A model generated the notes under the pieces. The model was not told the DNA's origin and made no database searches. It saw nothing but the letters and a program-made list of their open reading frames with translations. Source: Drechmeria coniospora (Eukaryota; Ascomycota; Sordariomycetes; Hypocreales; Ophiocordycipitaceae). Taken from it: a stretch of DNA of 64,000 bases. Of the stretch, positions 58,298-64,000 are shown in pieces. A program made the translations under genes and the position numbers. The number at the start of each line of letters is the position of its first letter. Position 1 is the first letter of the stretch. The DNA lies in NCBI RefSeq assembly GCF_001625195.1, contig NC_054391.1:2945390-3009389 (forward strand). Reading direction: 5' to 3'.

Positions 58298-59197
58298 TCA
58301 TGATCCTTCCTCCCCCTCTTCCCTGCTGCATGCCATTTCTCGTTCTCGCTCTCGCTCTGTTCTTCTCGTCTTGACCCATGCGCCCAGCTCGTTCCAGATG
58401 GACTGCTTCTCCGAGGGCGACAGCGTCGCGGCAAGACCGCTCGTGCTGCAGGCGACAAAGACTCTCGCGCCGGGCCACCCTCCCTGGACGACACCCATGT
58501 TCTCGCTGCGAGGCTGCCAGCCGTACTTGAAGTCCTTCCCTACGGCCTTGCCCCCGTGCCTCACCCGCCAGACGCTTTCCCAGATGCTCTTCCCCACGAC
58601 GCACATCGTCTCGGGACGCCACCTTGTCGCCTTTTCCTCGAGAAGAGCGACGCCGTCGTCCATCTCCTGCCTGCTCAGCTCGGCGCCGTTGCGGCTGGGA
58701 CGAGCGACGATGTTGGTCAGGCCTAGCGAGTACAGCGCGGGCATCTGCCTGTCCTCGTCGGCGCGGCAGGGTCGCGGGGTGATGCCGCTCGAGAAGAGCA
58801 GCTTCCAGAACAGGTTCGACGGGTGGGCGTACGCATGTCCGGTGCGGGCCGTCTGGATGCCCGGGTTGAGGCCGACGAAGAAGACGAGGAGATTGGGGGC
58901 AACGGCATCCGGCAGGAGGGGAAGGTGACCGTACTGCGAGGGGGGCGCGTAACCAGAGCTGGCGCGCTTGCGTTTCTTCGTCACCACGGAGGAAGGGCTG
59001 GGGGAGCGCTTGCGGCCAGTTGGGCCGGAGGACGACGATGGTTCCGCCGGCTTGGCAGGGGATGCCGCGTTGCGACGCGGGTTTCGACGGGGAGACGGCG
59101 CATTGTACTTGAAGTCGTCGAGCTGGAGACGGCCTTTAAAAGACGCGGGCTCGTCATTCTGCTCGTCAGTCTCCCCATGGTCTTGTCGCCGGTCCAT
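58298..59197 (-). CDS. G/T(U) mismatch DNA glycosylase, TDG/MUG family
   Basis: Base-excision-repair enzyme removing U or T opposite G. I chose the ATG at 59197, giving 299 residues, because conserved sequence starts just after it (SFKGRLQLDDFKY at 19-31). The same frame is open back to 59491, adding 98 residues that do not look like protein. Residues 35-85 are basic, Ser/Pro-rich and disordered with a possible nuclear signal (VVTKKRKR). The glycosylase domain has motif A VGLNPGIQTARTGHAYAHPS, in which Asn111 is the position of the catalytic Asn in TDG/MUG proteins, then NLFWKLLFSSGI. Motif B is VACSTSGLAA (248-257), consistent with the family's serine/glycine loop. The C-terminal EREREREM is low complexity. 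No intron is needed. Confidence 0.9.
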   Translation of the reverse strand: MDRRQDHGETDEQNDEPASFKGRLQLDDFKYNAPSPRRNPRRNAASPAKPAEPSSSSGPTGRKRSPSPSSVVTKKRKRASSGYAPPSQYGHLPLLPDAVAPNLLVFFVGLNPGIQTARTGHAYAHPSNLFWKLLFSSGITPRPCRADEDRQMPALYSLGLTNIVARPSRNGAELSRQEMDDGVALLEEKATRWRPETMCVVGKSIWESVWRVRHGGKAVGKDFKYGWQPRSENMGVVQGGWPGARVFVACSTSGLAATLSPSEKQSIWNELGAWVKTRRTEREREREMACSREEGEEGS

Positions 59198-60090
59198 GTC
59201 GAGCGCTGGCGGAAGCGTCCGCTTCAAATCTGGATGCCGGACGTTGAGACCCGACGACAAAGGATACCGGGAGACATTCAAAGCCGTCACGGTTCCATGC
59301 CCTCGCAGACCGTCGGAGGCAAAGGGTAGACGTTTACTGGTTGACGGACGTCGTTGGGTGTCATCTGGCCGATGCCGCCGCAGGCCATGTGCTGATGATA
59401 TTGATAGAATGTACTCCGCACAGCTGACCGTGTCGAGGAGGTACCTCTGCCTCCATAGCAGACCCCTTGGCATCGCGGCCAAGAATGGCATAACGAAATC
59501 CGTCTCTCTCTACTTCGTACCATCACTTGATTCACTCTTCCATTAGCTCGTATTTCCCGGGAAGGGATGAATGAATGCAAAGATTGGACTGATGCTATTT
59601 CGAGCTCTCATCGCCCAATGGAGCGCTTGCAAGTACGAGCGAGCATTCGACGGAGCAACTCGGTACCACGCAAAAGTTATAGTGAAGCCCTACTAGACAG
59701 CTGCGCCTCATTGATACCTGCACCAGCCTCGCGGGCGCCATAGACCGGTACTTGCGTCTGTAAGTACATGTACCGTATCGCGGCCGCGCAAGTACAGTGT
59801 AGTGCTCCGTACAAGTAGGTGTACTTGGGTACGGAGTTCTTGTGCCCCGTCTGTTATACTGTAAGCACACGTTTGGTGCGGTTTGCACCCAACTCCCGAA
59901 GCCCACCGAAATGCTTGGGATGCGACGAGTCGGCAGATGGTACGGAGTAGTAATAGCCGTTTTCGAGAAACGAGAGACCACGCACTATCTAGCGGACGTC
60001 ATTGTCTCAACTCCGCAGCCTGCACCATGGGTAGCATTAGTAGACCAGCATGGCTTCTTGGTAATGGCTTCGCTGCTCTCTACTACAGGC

Positions 60091-60288
60091 ACTTGACAAA
60101 AGTGACGATTCAGGTTTGGTAGCGCAGCTCCTACAAATTGAATCGACATTTTTGTCACCCCACTGTATATACTTACTGTAGTACTTGCGAGTGTGCAATA
60201 GAGGTACAGTTACTTGACAAAAGTGACGATTCAGTTTTGGTAGCGCTACTCCTACAAGCTGGATCGACATTTCTGTCACCCCACTGTA
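60091..60288. repeat. Pair of 77-bp direct repeats
   Basis: Copies at 60091-60167 and 60212-60288, period 121 bp, both running from ACTTGACAAAAGTGACGATT to GTCACCCCACTGTA with a handful of substitutions and no indels. The intervening 44 bp differ. Confidence 0.88.
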
Positions 60289-60825
60289 CACTGTGTTGGC
60301 AGTAGTATAAGTACCGGGTGTAGACTGTACTTGGGTGTACAGGTACAGTGGGGGTGTACACTTGGGAGTTGGTATTGTTACCTGCTATTAGTACTTGTAG
60401 AAAATACTGTACAAGTACTCCGTACATCCGTACTCTGTTACAATTGCCAAGTGTACTCGCGTGCCTATGAAGTACTTGGTTACTCCGTACTTTCTAGGTA
60501 TTACCTGGTATTATATATTACGGAGTACGGAGTCCCTGCTATAATTATCCTCGTCGGAGCAGCGTTCGCTTTGACCCCACCACGCACATGTACACTTCCG
60601 GCACACCTGCACCAACTGTGTACCGGCCGCTGTGTGGTTGTGGAGCGACAAGTGAGGGGTCATAGCCGCTGTTAAATCCACCGACGACGTCAACCTTGAG
60701 CTGCAAGCAGGCGCTGCACAGCACTCGTACCACTCATTCCGTACTACCAGTACCAAGCATATGTACTGTACTGTCTGTCAAACCAGCTGGTAGCATCCTC
60801 CACCGCCCACCGACCCCTTCCTCCT

Positions 60826-60890
60826 CCCCTTCTTCCTCCCCTTCTTCCTCCCCTTCTTCCTCCCCTTCTTCCTCCCCTCTTCCTCCATCC
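60826..60890. repeat. 13-bp CCCCTTCTTCCTC array
   Basis: About four and a half tandem copies of a 13-bp polypyrimidine unit, 110-175 bp upstream of the UAP1 start, probably in its promoter or 5' UTR. Confidence 0.85.
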
Positions 60891-61001
60891 TCCCCTTTCC
60901 ATCCAGAGTGGCAACCGTTGTGACGCAGCGATCCGTCTCCCATCCGTCCCATCCGCCTCGCCATCAAGCTCAATCTCGCCCACAACTCGAATTGGCCAAC
61001 A

Positions 61002-62578
61002 ATGGACAAGGTCAAGCAAGTCTTGAACATGGGCTCCGACGGCTCCTCGGCGACCCTACCCGAACCCTCTCCCGAGCTGTTGTCCGAGCTCAAGAACAAA
61101 TACAGCAACGCTGGCCAGGGCCATGTCTTCACCTTTTACGAATCCCTCGATGGCCAGGCCAAGGCCGCCCTCTTCGACCAGCTTTCGGCCATCGACCCGT
61201 CTCGCATCAACGACATCACCAAGAAGGCCCTCGCCCCGGTCGCGGCCGAACAGGCGTCCGCCAAGCTGGAGCCCCTGCCGGACTCGGCGACGGCTAGCAT
61301 GCTCGACTCCGGTGCCCAAGACATCGACAAGTGGTACAAGTCCGGCCTCGAGCTGATTTCCCGCAACAAGGTCGCCGTCGTCCTCATGGCCGGCGGCCAG
61401 GGCACCCGTCTCGGCAGCTCCGATCCCAAGGGCTGCTACGACATTGGCCTGCCCTCGCACAAGTCGCTCTTCCAGATCCAAGCGGAGCGCATCCGCAAGA
61501 TCCAGGAGCTCGCCGGCCGCGGCGCCGTCGTGCCGTGGTACGTCATGACGAGCGGCCCGACCCGCCAACCGACGCAAAAGTTCTTCGAGGGCCACAAGTA
61601 CTTTGGCCTCGACGCCGCCAACGTCAAGATCTTCGAGCAGGGCGTGCTGCCCTGCATCTCAAACGAGGGCAAGATCCTGCTCGAGAGCAAGGCCAAGGTG
61701 GCCGTCGCCCCGGACGGCAACGGCGGCATCTACCAGGCTCTCGTCCACTCGGGCGTCCTCGACGATATGCGCGAGCGCGGCATCCAGCACATCCACGCCT
61801 ACTGCGTCGACAACTGCCTCGTCAAGGTGGCCGACCCCGCCTTCATCGGCTTCTCCGCCTCGCTCGACGTCGACATTGCCACAAAGGTCGTCCGCAAGCG
61901 CAGCGCCACCGAGTCCGTCGGCCTCATCCTGACCAAGAACGGCAAGCCCGACGTGGTCGAGTACTCGGAGATCGACAAGGCCACGGCAGAGGCCCAGGAT
62001 CCCAAGCAACCCGGCGTGCTCAAGTTTCGCGCCGCCAACATCGTCAACCACTACTATTCCTTCCGCTTCCTCGAGTCCATCCCCCAGTGGGCCCACAAGC
62101 TGCCGCACCACGTGGCCCGCAAGAAGATCCCGACCATCGACCTCAAGTCCGGCGAGACCATCAAGCCCGAGACGCCCAACGGCATCAAGCTGGAGCAGTT
62201 CGTCTTCGATGTCTTCCCCATGCTTCCCTTGAACAAGTTTGCCTGCATGGAGGTCCGCCGCCAGGACGAGTTCTCGCCCCTGAAGAATGCACGCGGCAAG
62301 GGCGAGGACGATGCCGACACGAGCAAGCACGACATTATGTCTCAAGGACAGCGCTGGGTGGAGGAGGCCGGCGCGACCGTCACCGCCGACGGCGGTGTCG
62401 AGGTGTCTCCTCTCATCAGCTACGTACGCTGTCCCATTCCGACCCCCCCCCCCCCCCCCTCCGCGTTTGATGCATGTGGCGAAATTCTAACTGGTCTTGG
62501 CAGGGCGGCGAGGGTCTCGAGAAGTTGAAGGGCAAAGTGATTGCCGCCCCGGCCGTGTTGGAGATGGACGGAAAGTGA
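61002..62578 (+). CDS. UAP1: UDP-N-acetylglucosamine pyrophosphorylase
   Basis: Converts UTP and GlcNAc-1-phosphate to UDP-GlcNAc, the precursor for chitin, GPI anchors and N-glycans; cytosolic. Two exons, 61002-62423 and 62504-62578, with an 80-bp phase-0 intron; 498 residues (yeast Qri1/Uap1 477). The start lies in CAACAATGGAC. The nucleotide-binding signature is [20 protein letters not shown] (about 129-148), followed by [17 protein letters not shown]. Other family blocks are [61 protein letters not shown] and [11 protein letters not shown]. The short second exon ends the protein with [18 protein letters not shown] and LEMDGK. Its intron contains a run of 17 C (62443-62459), which is unusual and prone to sequencing error but does not affect the frame. 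Confidence 0.96.
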
Positions 62579-62894
62579 AAAGCGATTTCATTCATTGTCA
62601 AGAATTGCCTTTGTTGATGGGCGCCATTTGCGAGAATATAAACGAAAGGACGGGCGGCTGGGCGGCAGTGCCTCTGGGATCAGCTGCGAGCCATGGGGCT
62701 GTGGCGGACGGCATCGCATGTAGATGGTTTGGCCCGCGGGGATGCAGACGGGGGCACATGGAGGGAGAGAGGATTCAAACACTGGAAATTGCGTCCGATC
62801 AACGCTCTCAGCTGTGGGCTCGCATATTTTTGTCTACTCTAAACTTGTTAGTCAACCGGTGGTCTATCGATGCGGCCGCGATGACCTCCAACGC
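62579..62894. other. Convergent 3' region
   Basis: 316 bp between the ends of UAP1 and the thioredoxin reductase gene. No gene seen. Confidence 0.5.
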
Positions 62895-64000
62895 TTAGGC
62901 TTCCTGCTCAGACAAGAACTGCTCGGCTTCGAGGGCAGCCATGCACCCGGTGCCTAGTGACTCGGTTAGCCATGGACGTAATGCCACCCCACAGGATGGT
63001 TTGAGGATGGAGAAGGGGAGAAGATGACTCACCGGCGCTGGTAATGGCCTGGCGATAACGCCTGTCCTGGACGTCACCGGCAGCGAAGACGCCCTCGACG
63101 TTGGTAAAGGTCGTGCCGGGTTTGGTCTTGATGTAGCCATCGGCATCCATGTCAAGCTGGCCCTTGACGAGGGCCGTGGCGGGATCATGACCGACGGCGT
63201 AGAAGAGACCGTTGGCTTCGACGACCTCCTCCTTGCCGGAGACGGCGTCCTGGACGACGAGATGGGTCATGAGGCCGTCGGCGCCGCCGCGGATCTCGGT
63301 GGCCTTCGTGTGGAAGCGGACGGTGACCTTGCTGTGGGCGAGCAGGCGCGAGGCCATGGTCTTGCTCGCGCGGAGGACGTCCCTGCGGACGAGGACGGTG
63401 ACGTGGCTGCCGTACTTGGTGAGGAACATGGCCTCCTCAGCGGCCGAGTCGCCGCCGCCGATGACGTAGAGCGGCTTGTTGCGGAAGATGGGCAGGGCAC
63501 CATCGCAGACGGCGCATGCCGAGATGCCGTTCTGCCAGTACTTTTCCTCGCCGGGGAGGTTGAGGCGACGGGCCGAGGCGCCCGTGGCGATGACGACGGC
63601 GTCGGCCGTGTGCGTCTCTTCGGGTGCGAACTCGGTGCTGTACCTGAAGGGCCGAGACGAGAGGTCGAGCTTGGTGACGGTGTCGGTGATAATTTCGGTG
63701 CCGAACCGCTCCGACTGGGCCCGCATGTTGTCCTAGCCCCTCATCAGCGAACACGGAAGAGGCAGAGGGGGGAGGGCCGAGGGTCGGGTCGGGGAGGGCG
63801 ACGGTACCATCATTTCCTGGCCCATGATGCCCTTGGGGAAGCCAGGGTAGTTTTCGACCTCGGTCGTCGTCGTCAGCTGGCCGCCGGCGGCGGTGCCGTT
63901 GGCCATGAAGCCTTCATACAACACGGCTACAGCAGCAACACCTCGAGGTCAGCATCTCGCGTCGTCGATCCACCATCGACGCATCGCGTGCTGAGTGGGT
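62895..64000 (-). CDS. Thioredoxin reductase, 5' end outside window
   Basis: NADPH-dependent flavoprotein that reduces thioredoxin. Visible exons on the minus strand: 63926-63808, 63732-63033 and 62953-62895, with 75- and 79-bp introns. At 64000-63927 an intron runs out of the window, so the first exon with the FAD-binding GxGxxG is missing here. The coding part starts with [20 protein letters not shown], then [19 protein letters not shown]. The second exon has [20 protein letters not shown] and the redox-active CAVC (in [19 protein letters not shown]). It then has the NADPH-binding [15 protein letters not shown] and [20 protein letters not shown]. The last exon supplies [19 protein letters not shown]. 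This is the low-molecular-weight fungal type. About 292 residues are visible of an expected 330 or so. Confidence 0.95.

Larger units (their letters stand above)
59198..61001. other. Divergent region between TDG and UAP1 genes
   Basis: 1.8 kb. GTAC words are dense at 59.75-59.85 and 60.30-60.54 kb. It contains a pair of 77-bp direct repeats (60091 and 60212) and a CCTTCTTCCTCCC array just before UAP1. No gene supported. Confidence 0.5.

Overview
This is a 64 kb stretch of a filamentous ascomycete nuclear genome. The evidence for that is 52-219 bp GT-AG introns with CTAAC/CTGAC branch points, intron-bearing tRNA genes, the conidiation regulator AbaA, a TOS1-type wall protein and a DUF7492 secreted protein. 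Protein style, GC-rich coding exons and intergenic DNA full of the palindromic word TACTCCGTACGGAGTA suggest a Sordariomycete, probably Hypocreales. That placement is inference; no marker in the window settles the species.

Layout. 1-9.5 kb is gene-free and dense in short GTAC-rich palindromic words and microsatellites. At 9.5-10.2 kb lies a seven-exon LC8 dynein light chain gene whose exons are too small to show as open frames. 10.2-13.2 kb holds one probable decayed gene on the minus strand. At 13.2-13.5 kb are two tandem intron-containing tRNA-Leu(AAG) genes. 14.5-21.1 kb carries MRD1 (rRNA processing) and abaA (conidiation) on the plus strand. 21.1-27 kb is repeat-rich: an AT-rich island, a roughly 0.5 kb 12-bp minisatellite and other satellites. 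27-30.2 kb has a secreted DUF7492 protein and a cyclophilin H gene. 30.2-34.5 kb has no gene I can support. 34.5-48 kb is a housekeeping run: a membrane RING-H2 protein, a GPALPP/DUF3752 protein, VPS8, a PIG-P/GPI19 protein and a ROK1 helicase. 48-52 kb is gene-free. 52-64 kb is dense: a TOS1-like wall protein, mitochondrial lysyl-tRNA synthetase, ARP4, a TDG/MUG glycosylase, UDP-GlcNAc pyrophosphorylase and a 5'-truncated thioredoxin reductase.

The genes are mostly independent and there is no biosynthetic cluster. Two themes recur. One is ribosome biogenesis (MRD1 and ROK1). The other is the cell surface: UAP1 makes UDP-GlcNAc, the PIG-P protein uses UDP-GlcNAc in the first GPI step, and TOS1-like and DUF7492 proteins are exported. 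These themes are functional overlap, not evidence of co-regulation. I found no convincing new multi-gene system. The most interesting items are the mature N-terminal histidine of the DUF7492 protein, the hidden dynein light chain with a GC-AG intron, the twin tRNA genes, the decayed minus-strand gene and the palindromic word family.
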